Source of the DNA: an uncultured Pelagibacteraceae bacterium
GTDB lineage: Bacteria > Pseudomonadota > Alphaproteobacteria > Pelagibacterales > Pelagibacteraceae
Assembly: GCA_902563555.1 (NCBI GenBank)
Contig: CACEXM010000006.1
Span: 1-59,882 of the forward strand
Direction: 5' to 3'
Length of the DNA stretch: 59,882 nucleotides
Both the position numbers and the translations under genes were made by a program. This document shows positions 36,017-44,444 of the stretch, one piece after another (position 1 is the first letter of the stretch; each line of letters opens with the position of its first letter). Below the pieces are notes generated by a model, which was given only the letters and a program-made list of their open reading frames with translations, made no database searches and had not been told where the DNA came from.

Positions 36017-36237
36017 TCTATCTTTAGTGTACTTTTTTTTTAACCTACTAGATATTGTTAGTGTTAAAGAACAAAAATAGACTAAAACAAGACCGAATCG
36101 CAGGCTAAAAAGTTCTCATTTTAAAATTATCCAAACTTATTCTAGCATATATATAAAATTTTAAATAATTGTTAATTCTTTTATGGATTAAAATGATCAT
36201 ATTCAATTTGTTTCAGTGCTAACAAATTTTAATAAAT

Positions 36238-36651
36238 TCAGCTATTAGTGATCCTACTTTTTAAGATTTTCCAAATACCGTTTGCCGACGCTATTATCTC
36301 ATCGTTACATTTTAGTTCACAAAATAAAAAAACAAGTGTTTTGGTCTTTTTTAAAATTTTGACACGACCTATTATTTCATCACCAATTTTGGATGTGCTT
36401 ATAAATTTCAAATCTAATGAAATGGTCACACAAGGTGAAGGTTCGGCTGATCTGTGAGCGGCTGAACCGGAACCCGCATCAATCAAAGCCGCAAGGTAAC
36501 CACCGTGAGTGACGCCAGCTGAATTCAGATGGTTTTTTGTTATTGTAGATTTGAATTCATAATGATTTTCAGAAATTTGTCTAAATAAAACTCCACCATT
36601 ATGTTTCATAAATCCTGTTTTTAGACTAATTTGCTCAAATTTATCTGTCAT
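36238..36651 (-). CDS. PaaI-family thioesterase
   Basis: A hot-dog-fold acyl-CoA thioesterase of 137 residues. The conserved block HLNSAGVTHGGYLAALIDAGSG contains the HGG and acidic residue (D) used for catalysis in the PaaI/YigI group, followed by VTISLDLKFIS. It lacks any targeting sequence. The substrate is unknown; phenylacetyl-CoA genes are not nearby. A tiny membrane ORF precedes it by eight bases on the same strand. Confidence 0.85.
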   Translation of the reverse strand: MTDKFEQISLKTGFMKHNGGVLFRQISENHYEFKSTITKNHLNSAGVTHGGYLAALIDAGSGSAAHRSAEPSPCVTISLDLKFISTSKIGDEIIGRVKILKKTKTLVFLFCELKCNDEIIASANGIWKILKSRITNS

Positions 36652-36658
36652 AGAATTT

Positions 36659-36757
36659 TTATAATATAAAAGTTAAAATTAATAAAATTATAAAGATTAT
36701 TATGAAAAAATAAATCACAGACATTTGCAAAGAAGATTTAAGGAGCCAATCAAACAT
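36659..36757 (-). CDS. Putative 32-residue single-pass membrane peptide
   Basis: A short open frame between tRNA-Arg and the thioesterase gene, in the same direction. It encodes MFDWLLKSSLQMSVIYFFII and then a further hydrophobic run to LTFIL, an amphipathic start followed by a ~20-residue transmembrane helix. The ATG is preceded by A+T-rich sequence without a clear Shine-Dalgarno. Genuine small membrane proteins look like this, but chance frames in A+T-rich DNA can too. Confidence 0.35.
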   Translation of the reverse strand: MFDWLLKSSLQMSVIYFFIIIFIILLILTFIL

Positions 36758-36767
36758 TTATATTTTT

Positions 36768-36844
36768 TGGTGCGCCTGCTAGGAGTCGAACCCAGAACCT
36801 CCTGGTCCGTAGCCAAGCGCTCTATCCAGTTGAGCTACAGGCGC
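36768..36844 (-). tRNA. tRNA-Arg (ACG)
   Basis: On the minus strand the acceptor stem GCGCCTG pairs with CAGGCGC, followed by A and an encoded CCA. The anticodon arm CTTGG-CTACGGA-CCAGG gives ACG, which after deamination to ICG reads CGU, CGC and CGA. D arm GCTC-AACTGGATA-GAGC and T arm TTCTGGGTTCGACTCCTAG are in place. All stems pair well, so the gene should be functional. It is divergent from the thiolase gene. Confidence 0.95.
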
Positions 36845-36916
36845 ATTTATAATTTTATTTAAATACAATATATTAATTTTTAGTATATTTTAATTATAAG
36901 ATAAATTTAAAAATTT

Positions 36917-38092
36917 ATGACAGATAAATCAAAAGAAGTGGTGATTGTTAGCGCTGTTAGGACACCTATAGGATCTTATAGAGGCTCATTAAAAAAAATG
37001 AGATCCGATCAACTTGGATCTTTAGTGATCAAAGAAGCTTTAAATTTAACTAAATTTAGCTCAGATGAAGTAGATGAAGTAATAATGGGCCAAGTATTGA
37101 CCGCTGGGGCTGGACAGAACCCTGCTAGACAAGCTGCAATAAATGCTGGAATACCAATTTCAAAACCAGCCCATATAATTAATCAAGTTTGTGGGTCTGG
37201 ATTAAGAGCAGTAATATCTGGATATCAATCTATCAAATTAGGAGAGTCATTAAATGTTATTTCTGGAGGACAAGAGAATATGTCAATAGCACCACATTCA
37301 ATTTTTTTTAGAGATGAAAGAAAAATTTCAGAAGATAAACTGACAGATACAATGATTAATGATGGATTAACGGATGCATTTAATAATTATCACATGGGAG
37401 TTACAGCAGAAAATATTGCAAAAAAATTCGACATATCTAAAAAAGAACAAGATGAGTTTGCTCTAAATTCTCAAAAAAAGACAGAGGACGCTATCAAAAA
37501 TAATAAATTTGACGATGAATTAATCAAGATTAATCAAGGTGATAACATGCTATATTTAGATGAGCATCCACGAAAAGGTTTAAAAATTTCGGATTTAGAA
37601 AAACTTAAAACAGTTTTCAAAGAAAATGGAACAGTTACGCCTGGAAATTCTTCTGGTATAAATGATGGCGCTGCAGCTTTATTTTTAACTACTATTAAAG
37701 AAGCAGAAAAAAAATCTATCAAACCGCTTGCAAAAATAGTGTCATGGGCATCAGTGGGAGTTGACCCAACTCTAATGGGTTTAGGGCCAATAGAGGCTGT
37801 TCGAAAAGCAATTAAAAAAGCTGGATGGAATTTAGATGAGGTGGATCTATTTGAAATTAATGAAGCTTTCGCAGCTCAAACCATAGCTGTAATTCGTGAG
37901 TTGGGCATTGATCCAAATAAAGTTAATGTTAATGGTGGTGCAATCGCGCTAGGTCATCCTATTGGCGCATCAGGAGCAAGAATACTTGTAACTTTAGTAC
38001 ATGAAATGAAGAGAAAAAAAAAAAGTAAGGGTTGTGCGAGTCTCTGTATTGGAGGTGGAATGGGTATAGCTCTATGTATTGAAAAAATTTAG
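36917..38092 (+). CDS. atoB: Acetyl-CoA acetyltransferase (thiolase)
   Basis: A biosynthetic-type thiolase that interconverts two acetyl-CoA and acetoacetyl-CoA. The 391-residue protein shows the start VVIVSAVRTPIGSYRGSL, the nucleophilic cysteine in INQVCGSGLRAV, EINEAFAAQTIAVI, the histidine in NVNGGAIALGHPIGASGARI and the second cysteine in CASLCIGGGMGIAL. Length is standard. It stands alone after tRNA-Arg. No phaB or phaC is in the window, so a role in polyhydroxybutyrate synthesis is not indicated; fatty-acid or ketogenic metabolism is more likely. Confidence 0.95.
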   Translation: MTDKSKEVVIVSAVRTPIGSYRGSLKKMRSDQLGSLVIKEALNLTKFSSDEVDEVIMGQVLTAGAGQNPARQAAINAGIPISKPAHIINQVCGSGLRAVISGYQSIKLGESLNVISGGQENMSIAPHSIFFRDERKISEDKLTDTMINDGLTDAFNNYHMGVTAENIAKKFDISKKEQDEFALNSQKKTEDAIKNNKFDDELIKINQGDNMLYLDEHPRKGLKISDLEKLKTVFKENGTVTPGNSSGINDGAAALFLTTIKEAEKKSIKPLAKIVSWASVGVDPTLMGLGPIEAVRKAIKKAGWNLDEVDLFEINEAFAAQTIAVIRELGIDPNKVNVNGGAIALGHPIGASGARILVTLVHEMKRKKKSKGCASLCIGGGMGIALCIEKI

Positions 38093-38205
38093 GAATTTGT
38101 CTTTCCGTACTTCCCTTCTAGTAATATTTTTTGTATCCATATTTTAGCGTCTATGTGTTTATTATCATTTGAGCGAATAAGAAATTTTAATAACTTTTTA
38201 ATCAT
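38089..38205 (-). CDS. Putative 38-residue basic peptide
   Basis: In the 207-base gap between the thiolase and pyruvate dehydrogenase genes, a minus-strand frame encodes MIKKLLKFLIRSNDNKHIDA and ends in a second basic stretch, EGKYGKTNS. Its composition, amphipathic start and lack of long A/T-run codons look more like a protein than chance, but there is no good ribosome-binding site and no family I recognise. It converges on the thiolase stop, overlapping by four bases. Confidence 0.3.
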   Translation of the reverse strand: MIKKLLKFLIRSNDNKHIDAKIWIQKILLEGKYGKTNS

Positions 38206-38299
38206 TTTTGCATTTAAGAGTAAAAGAGTGTCAAAAAATAGGACAGAATGTGTTAAAATTTGCAATTAACTAAATTTTTATTATGTATAAAACATAAGA

Positions 38300-41200
38300 A
38301 TGACTGAAAAATTATTAGTTCCTGATATTGGCGATTTCGAAAATGTTGAGGTAATTGAATTACTTGTTGCAGAAGGTCAAGAAATTAAAATAAATGATCC
38401 TGTGGTCACTATTGAAAGTGACAAATCTAGTGTTGAAATTCCATCAACTTTTTCAGGAAAAGTTGAAAACATTGAGGTAAAAGTTGGTGATAAAGTTTCA
38501 AAAGGGGATTTGCTTCTCAATATATCAAGCCCTAGTAAAAAATTGTCTAAATTAGAAGAGGTTCCAAAAAGGACTGAAAATTTAATTTTAGAGGCGGAAA
38601 ATTCTTTAAAGAAAAATAAAGAGCAAGAAAAGCAAATTCCAGAATTAGAGAAAGAAAAACCTAGCAAAATTGAAGTTGTAAATGAGGGTGATATTGATCC
38701 TTTAGAGACACGTGAATGGATAGAGTCTCTTTCAGATATCATCGAAAAAGATGGTAATCACAGAGCTCACTATTTGATTAAGGAATTAATTAATAAAGCT
38801 TATATGGAGGGCGCCAATATTCCATACACGCAAAATACCCCTTATATAAATACGATTCCTGTGAGTGATGAAAAGAAATCAAATGGTGATCAGAATATTG
38901 AAAGAAGGATTAGGTCATTAATTAGGTGGAATGCTGCTGCAATGGTAGTAAGAGCTAATAAAAAATTTCCTGAACTTGGAGGTCATATTGGAACTTTTGC
39001 ATCTGCAGCAACTTTATATGATGTTGGAATGAATCATTTTTGGAGAGCTAAAAATAATAAATTCGGTGGAGATCTTGTTTATTTTCAAGGTCATAGTGCA
39101 CCTGGTATGTATGCTAGAGCATTCCTTGAAGGAAGGCTTAATGAAAAACAATTGGACAGTTTTAGACAAGAAGTTAAGCCTGGCGGTTTATCTTCATATC
39201 CACATCCTTGGTTAATGCCAAACTTTTGGCAATTTCCAACAGTCTCTATGGGTTTAGGACCAATGTTAGCGATTTATCAGGCAAGATATATGAAATACTT
39301 GATTAATAGAGGCCTAATTAAGGATGAGGGTAGAAAAGTTTGGTCATTTTTAGGTGATGGCGAAATGGATGAACCAGAGTCTTTAGGAGCAATTGGTTTA
39401 GCAGCTAGGGAAAATTTAGATAATCTAATATTTGTTATAAATTGTAACCTTCAAAGATTAGACGGTCCAGTGCGAGGTAATGGAAAAATTATACAAGAAT
39501 TAGAGGGAATTTTTAGAGGAGCCGGGTGGAATGTTATTAAAGTAATTTGGGGTTCTTATTGGGATTCACTTTTAGCGAATGACAAAACAGGCCATCTTAT
39601 TAAGACAATGAATGAAACAGTTGATGGAGAATATCAAGCAATGAAAGCTAGAGATGGAGCTTACGTTAGAGAAAAATTTTTTGGAAAATATCCAGAAACT
39701 TCAGAACTTGTCTCAAGTCTTTCAGATAAGGATATTTGGAGATTAAATAGAGGCGGGCATGATCCCCATAAAGTTTTTGCAGCATATGATAAAGCATCTA
39801 AAAATTTCGGTAGTCCCACTGTGGTAATTGCTAAGACTATAAAGGGTTATGGCATGGGTAAAAGTGGTGAGAGCGTAAATACAACTCATCAGACTAAGAA
39901 ATTAGATGTTGAAGACCTAATGTATTATAGAGATAGATTTGATGTTCCATTAACAGACCAGCAGGTTAAAAATATTGAGTATTATAAGCCAGATCAAAAT
40001 TCTCCTGAAATAAAATATATTAAAGAGAGAAGACTTCAGTTGGGTGGCTTTATTCCTGAGAGAACTACTTATGCAAAACCTATTAAAGCACCTCCAAAAG
40101 ACATTTTCGATAATATGAAAGTTTCAACAGGTGAAAAAGAAATGTCGACCACAATGGCACTAGTTAGAATGTTGACAAATCTTTTGAGAGATAAAAATGT
40201 TGCGCCAAGACTGGTCCCAATCATTCCTGATGAAGCAAGAACTTTTGGAATGGAAGGATTTTTTCAAAAGATAGGAATTTACGCACATGAGGGTCAAAAA
40301 TATGAACCAGAGGACTCTGCTCAACTAAGTTCGTATAAAGAGGAAAAGGGCGGTCAAGTTTTAGAAGAAGGAATTAATGAAGCTGGAGCAATGTCATCTT
40401 GGATAGCTGCTGGAACTTCATATACCAATCATGATATTGAAATGATCCCAATTTATCTTTTCTACTCAATGTTTGGCTTTCAGAGAATTGGAGATTTTGC
40501 TTGGGCAGGTGCAGATAGTCAGTCTAGAGGATTTTTGATTGGAGCTACTGCTGGAAGAACAACTCTTGCTGGAGAAGGTTTGCAACATCAAGATGGTCAT
40601 AGTCATTTAATTGCTTCGACTATTCCTAATTGCATATCATATGATCCAACATTTCATTATGAGCTTGCAGTCATTTTTCGAGAAGGTTTAAGAAGAATGC
40701 ATGAGAAAAAAGAAAATATTTTTTATTATATTACAACCATGAATGAAAATTATCCTCATCCAGAAATGCCAAAAGATAAATCATGTGAGGAGGGTATTTT
40801 AAAAGGAATGTACAAAATAAAGGAGTTTAATAAGTTTAAAAAAACTAAAATTCAATTTCTTGGATCTGGCACAATATTAAGAGAGATGATAGCTGGTGCA
40901 GAAATATTACAAAATGAATATCAAATCGATAGTGAGATTTGGAGTGTAACAAGCTTTAATGAATTAAGAAGGGACGGTCTTGAAGTAGAGAGATATAATC
41001 TTCTAAACCCTGATAAAGAACCTAAAAAAAGCTATGTAGAAAAATGTTTAGGTAATGCTGAAGGACCAATTTTAGCAGCCTCTGACTATATGAGAATGAA
41101 CTCCGATCAGATAAGACCTTATGTAAATAAAAGTTTTTATTCACTAGGAACAGATGGATTTGGAAGAAGTGATACAAGAAAAGAGTTAAGAAAATTTTTT

Positions 41201-41338
41201 GAGGTTGATAAGGAGCATATTACAACATATGGGTTGAGCATTTTAGCTAAGGAACAGCTTATAGCATCAAAATATGCTAAAGAAGCAATTAAAAAGTATA
41301 AGATTGATACTGATAAACCTATGCCAACAAAACTATAG
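38300..41338 (+). CDS. aceE: Pyruvate dehydrogenase E1 (AceE type) with N-terminal lipoyl domain
   Basis: E1 decarboxylates pyruvate with thiamine diphosphate and transfers the acetyl group to lipoyl-E2. The 1012-residue protein begins with a lipoyl domain (residues ~1-77, lipoyl Lys42 in ESDKSSVEI), then a charged linker (~78-130), then a complete homodimeric AceE: DPLETREWIESLSDII, HIGTFASAATLYDVG, ThDP motif GDGEMDEPESLGAIGL...NCNLQRLDGPVRGNGK, and GEGLQHQDGHSH. Standard AceE has no lipoyl domain. Most Alphaproteobacteria use PdhA/PdhB, in which PdhB carries an N-terminal lipoyl domain, so this is a hybrid solution. It is followed by E2 after one base; lpd is not in the window. Confidence 0.95.
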   Translation: MTEKLLVPDIGDFENVEVIELLVAEGQEIKINDPVVTIESDKSSVEIPSTFSGKVENIEVKVGDKVSKGDLLLNISSPSKKLSKLEEVPKRTENLILEAENSLKKNKEQEKQIPELEKEKPSKIEVVNEGDIDPLETREWIESLSDIIEKDGNHRAHYLIKELINKAYMEGANIPYTQNTPYINTIPVSDEKKSNGDQNIERRIRSLIRWNAAAMVVRANKKFPELGGHIGTFASAATLYDVGMNHFWRAKNNKFGGDLVYFQGHSAPGMYARAFLEGRLNEKQLDSFRQEVKPGGLSSYPHPWLMPNFWQFPTVSMGLGPMLAIYQARYMKYLINRGLIKDEGRKVWSFLGDGEMDEPESLGAIGLAARENLDNLIFVINCNLQRLDGPVRGNGKIIQELEGIFRGAGWNVIKVIWGSYWDSLLANDKTGHLIKTMNETVDGEYQAMKARDGAYVREKFFGKYPETSELVSSLSDKDIWRLNRGGHDPHKVFAAYDKASKNFGSPTVVIAKTIKGYGMGKSGESVNTTHQTKKLDVEDLMYYRDRFDVPLTDQQVKNIEYYKPDQNSPEIKYIKERRLQLGGFIPERTTYAKPIKAPPKDIFDNMKVSTGEKEMSTTMALVRMLTNLLRDKNVAPRLVPIIPDEARTFGMEGFFQKIGIYAHEGQKYEPEDSAQLSSYKEEKGGQVLEEGINEAGAMSSWIAAGTSYTNHDIEMIPIYLFYSMFGFQRIGDFAWAGADSQSRGFLIGATAGRTTLAGEGLQHQDGHSHLIASTIPNCISYDPTFHYELAVIFREGLRRMHEKKENIFYYITTMNENYPHPEMPKDKSCEEGILKGMYKIKEFNKFKKTKIQFLGSGTILREMIAGAEILQNEYQIDSEIWSVTSFNELRRDGLEVERYNLLNPDKEPKKSYVEKCLGNAEGPILAASDYMRMNSDQIRPYVNKSFYSLGTDGFGRSDTRKELRKFFEVDKEHITTYGLSILAKEQLIASKYAKEAIKKYKIDTDKPMPTKL

Positions 41339-41339
41339 A

Positions 41340-42602
41340 ATGCCAAAAAAAAATATAGAAGTTCCAAATATTGGTGAATTCAAAGATGTAGAGGTTATTG
41401 AAATTTTAATCAAAAAAGGTCAAGAGATTAAAAAAAATGATCCTTTAATCACAATTGAAAGTGATAAATCGAGCGTTGAAATTCCCTCATTACATGATGG
41501 ATTAGTTACAGAATTAAACTTAAAAGTTGGTGATAAGGTATCTGAGGGTAGTAAGATTTTAGAAATTGAATTAAAAGACAACAGTTTAGAAACTAAAGAG
41601 ATACAATCAACTAAAAAAGAAAACATCAAAGACAACAAAATAGAAATTAAAAAAGAAGTTAGACCAAAAAATATTATCGTAAAAGATTTTTCAAAAAAAA
41701 CTTCAGCCTCACCAAAAGTCAGAAAATTTGCTAGAGAACTTGGTGTCGATATTAGTAAAGTTGAAGGTAGTGAAAGATTAGGAAGAGTAACTGAAAGTGA
41801 TGTTAAGTCATTTGTTGCAAAAATCCCTGAGAGAAATATTGAAAGAGAGTTCAAAAAAGATGAAACAATAGAACTAGAGTATCCTCACTCTGAATTTGGA
41901 AAAACGGAAATAAAGGATATTCCAAGAGTAAAAAGACTTTCATCTAAATATCTTATGAATTCTTGGTCCAATATTCCTCATGTGACCAATCATGATGAAG
42001 CAGATATAACTGAATTAGAGGAGTTTAGAACTTCTCTTACAGATATTTACACTGGAGAAAAAAAAAAAATTACTCCTTTAGCTTTTATTGTCAAAGCTTT
42101 AACTGCATCACTTAAAAAATTTCCAAATTTTAATTCATCTATTGATGAAATTGATAAAGGAAAAATGACACTAAAAAAGTATTATCACATTGGAATAGCT
42201 GTGGATACGAAGCATGGGCTTATGGTACCAAAATTAAGAAATGCTGATAATAAGAATATATCTTTAATAGGTACTGAACTAAAAAAAATAAGTGATCAAT
42301 GTAAAAATCTTAAAATTGACAAAAAAGAATTATTTGGTGGTTCCATGACCATAACTAGTCTAGGAGGTATTGGCGGTTCTTTTTTTACACCAATTATTAA
42401 TTATCCTGAAGTTGCAATCCTAGGAGTTGGCAAATCTCAAAAAAAACAAATTTTTATTGATGGAAAGTTCACAACACGAACAATTCTACCTTTATCTTTA
42501 TCATATGATCATAGAATAATTGATGGAGCTGAAGCTGCCCGATTTAACAACGATTTGAAAGATAATCTTGGAAAAAATTTTGCTTATAAATTAGCTGTAT
42601 AA
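41340..42602 (+). CDS. aceF: Dihydrolipoamide acetyltransferase, pyruvate dehydrogenase E2
   Basis: E2 forms the core of the pyruvate dehydrogenase complex and passes acetyl groups from lipoyl arms to CoA. The 420-residue protein has a single lipoyl domain (residues ~1-80, Lys43 in ESDKSSVEI), a peripheral-subunit-binding domain (~120-157, SASPKVRKFARELGVDISKV) and the catalytic domain ending SYDHRIIDGA with His391 and Asp395. The start is the ATG one base after the aceE stop; the frame is open 22 codons further upstream inside aceE. Having one lipoyl domain here and one on E1 is unusual. Confidence 0.95.
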   Translation: MPKKNIEVPNIGEFKDVEVIEILIKKGQEIKKNDPLITIESDKSSVEIPSLHDGLVTELNLKVGDKVSEGSKILEIELKDNSLETKEIQSTKKENIKDNKIEIKKEVRPKNIIVKDFSKKTSASPKVRKFARELGVDISKVEGSERLGRVTESDVKSFVAKIPERNIEREFKKDETIELEYPHSEFGKTEIKDIPRVKRLSSKYLMNSWSNIPHVTNHDEADITELEEFRTSLTDIYTGEKKKITPLAFIVKALTASLKKFPNFNSSIDEIDKGKMTLKKYYHIGIAVDTKHGLMVPKLRNADNKNISLIGTELKKISDQCKNLKIDKKELFGGSMTITSLGGIGGSFFTPIINYPEVAILGVGKSQKKQIFIDGKFTTRTILPLSLSYDHRIIDGAEAARFNNDLKDNLGKNFAYKLAV

Positions 42603-42607
42603 AGAAT

Positions 42608-43498
42608 ATGTCAAAAACTCTCTCATTATTTAGTGCATTACTATGCACTCTCATTTGGGGGACCACATTCATTGCACAGGATACAGGTATGGACGACATC
42701 GGTCCATTCACGTTTAATTCTGTAAGATTTTTTGTAGGTTTTTTGGCAATTATTCCTTTAGCATTATTGTTTGAGGCAAGAAACCTAAAAAAAGAATTTA
42801 GACTTGATAAGAAAACATTCATTATTTTATCATTTTTAATTGGAGTGTCATTATTTTTGGGCTCAGCATTACAACAGGTTGCATTGCTTTATACCGATGT
42901 AGCAAATGCTGCTTTTTTTACAATTTTTTATGTGCCAATGGTCCCCATAATTATTTTCATTTTTAAAAAAGATTTTTTACATTGGAGTGTATGGCCTTCA
43001 GTAATTTTATGTTTAATTGGAGGATATTTACTAACAAATTTTCAAGATGCAACAGTAAGATTAGGTGACACTCTTGTGGTATTGGGAGCTTTATTTTGGA
43101 GCACACATATTATTTTTACTGGTATGATTATTAAAAAGTATAATCTACCATTAACGATTGGTGCAATTCAAACTTTACTAGTTGCTTTATTTTCATTTAT
43201 TATAGGTTTGTTTTCTGAAGAATTTGTAATTGATAATATTTTGAATGAAATAGACTCAATCTTATATGCTGGAATTTTATCTGGTGGTTTTGCGTTTGTT
43301 TTACAAATTTACGCTCAAAGAAATATAACACCAGCGCCGGCAGCAATAATTTTTTCTTTGGAAGGTGTATTTGCAACAATCGCTGCTTGGTTTCTTCTAA
43401 ATCAAATATTAGGAATTAATAATTTACTTGGTTGCTTTTTCATATTAAGCGGAGTCTTACTATCTCAATTAGTTCCATTAATTAGGAAAAGTAACTAA
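42608..43498 (+). CDS. EamA/DMT-superfamily transporter
   Basis: An inner-membrane permease of 296 residues made of two EamA repeats, each with about five hydrophobic helices. Family features include LLCTLIWGTTFIAQDTGM at the start, LQQVALLYTDVANAAFFTIF in repeat one, and GGFAFVLQIYAQRNITPAPA plus FSLEGVFATIAAWFLLNQ in repeat two. Members export or import amino acids, nucleobases or drugs, and the substrate cannot be predicted. It follows aceF by five bases and converges with uppP with a four-base overlap. Confidence 0.9.
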   Translation: MSKTLSLFSALLCTLIWGTTFIAQDTGMDDIGPFTFNSVRFFVGFLAIIPLALLFEARNLKKEFRLDKKTFIILSFLIGVSLFLGSALQQVALLYTDVANAAFFTIFYVPMVPIIIFIFKKDFLHWSVWPSVILCLIGGYLLTNFQDATVRLGDTLVVLGALFWSTHIIFTGMIIKKYNLPLTIGAIQTLLVALFSFIIGLFSEEFVIDNILNEIDSILYAGILSGGFAFVLQIYAQRNITPAPAAIIFSLEGVFATIAAWFLLNQILGINNLLGCFFILSGVLLSQLVPLIRKSN

Positions 43499-44262
43499 GT
43501 ATATATTATTAAAAATAAAATTAAGCCAAGAATTATTCGATATACTACAAATATATTGAAGGAAATTTTATTTATAAATTTTAGGAAATATTTAATCGTA
43601 AAAAATGAAAACATAAATGATAAGAAAGCGGCAATCAATAATAAATAATTTATTTCTATTGATTGTTCAAAAGCATCCCTCAAACCTAGGAAGCTTGCTC
43701 CCGCTAAAGCAGGTATAGATAATAAAAAAGAAATTTTACTAGAGTCAATTCTTTTAAAATTTAAAAATCTTGCCGCAGTAATTGTTATTCCAGCCCTACT
43801 AACTCCCGGTATTAATGCTAATATTTGAAATAAACCTATTAATAAAACTGACTTAATATTTAAATCTTTAGAGATATTTCGATCAGTTTTTCTTTGATCA
43901 GCAAAAAAAAGTATAAATCCAAAAAATAATGTTGTTGATGCAATTATTTTTGTGTTTCTTAAAAGATGAATAAATTCAGTGGTGTACAAAATATATCCGA
44001 ATATTATTAAAGGCAAAGAACCAATAATTATTAAACTTAATAATTTATTATTATTTCTTAGATCAAATAACTCTTTTCTAAAATAAAAAATTACTGCAAT
44101 TAACGAGCCTAAATGTAAACTAATATCTATCAACAAAGAACTTGTCTCTAAATCATAAAAATTTGATACTAATATTAAATGAGCCGATGAGCTTATGGGT
44201 AAAAATTCAGAAATTCCTTGAACTGAAGAGAGAATTAAAATTTCTATAAAATCTCGAAACAT
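43495..44262 (-). CDS. uppP: Undecaprenyl-diphosphatase
   Basis: UppP (BacA) dephosphorylates undecaprenyl diphosphate, recycling the lipid carrier for peptidoglycan and surface glycans. The 255-residue membrane protein shows the catalytic motifs SVQGISEFLPISSSAHL and ALIPGVSRAGITITAARFL, with about eight hydrophobic helices. Length is slightly short for the family (~265-275). It is a single gene, divergent from gltD with a 182-base gap that holds the gltD promoter. Confidence 0.95.
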   Translation of the reverse strand: MFRDFIEILILSSVQGISEFLPISSSAHLILVSNFYDLETSSLLIDISLHLGSLIAVIFYFRKELFDLRNNNKLLSLIIIGSLPLIIFGYILYTTEFIHLLRNTKIIASTTLFFGFILFFADQRKTDRNISKDLNIKSVLLIGLFQILALIPGVSRAGITITAARFLNFKRIDSSKISFLLSIPALAGASFLGLRDAFEQSIEINYLLLIAAFLSFMFSFFTIKYFLKFINKISFNIFVVYRIILGLILFLIIYT

Positions 44263-44359
44263 ATAAGTGTCGTAACTTAAAAAATATTCATTTTAAACAA
44301 TTCGATTTAATCATATTAGATATGCAAAAATCAGAATAACCAGGTTTTACGCTAAATAT

Positions 44360-44389
44360 TGCTATAATTAGGTCAAAGTAACTGACCTA
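44360..44389 (+). promoter_or_regulatory. gltDB promoter with an operator-like inverted repeat
   Basis: An extended -10 element, TGCTATAAT (44360-44368), precedes an inverted repeat TAGGTCA-N7-TGACCTA (44369-44375 and 44383-44389). The repeat would span the transcription start, the position of a repressor operator. No good -35 is present, which is usual with extended -10 promoters. The remaining ~55 bases to the gltD ATG are A+T-rich leader. The binding factor is unknown. Confidence 0.55.
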
Positions 44390-44444
44390 TATATTTCTTT
44401 TACTAATAAAAACAATGTATATCTTGCGTTAAATTTAAAAAATT

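Noticed and set aside
36017-36237. The 221-base gap upstream of the helicase gene as an RNA gene
   Set aside because: I could not find a tRNA, tmRNA-like end or stable hairpin; only a weak extended -10-like string on the minus strand, so no feature is called.
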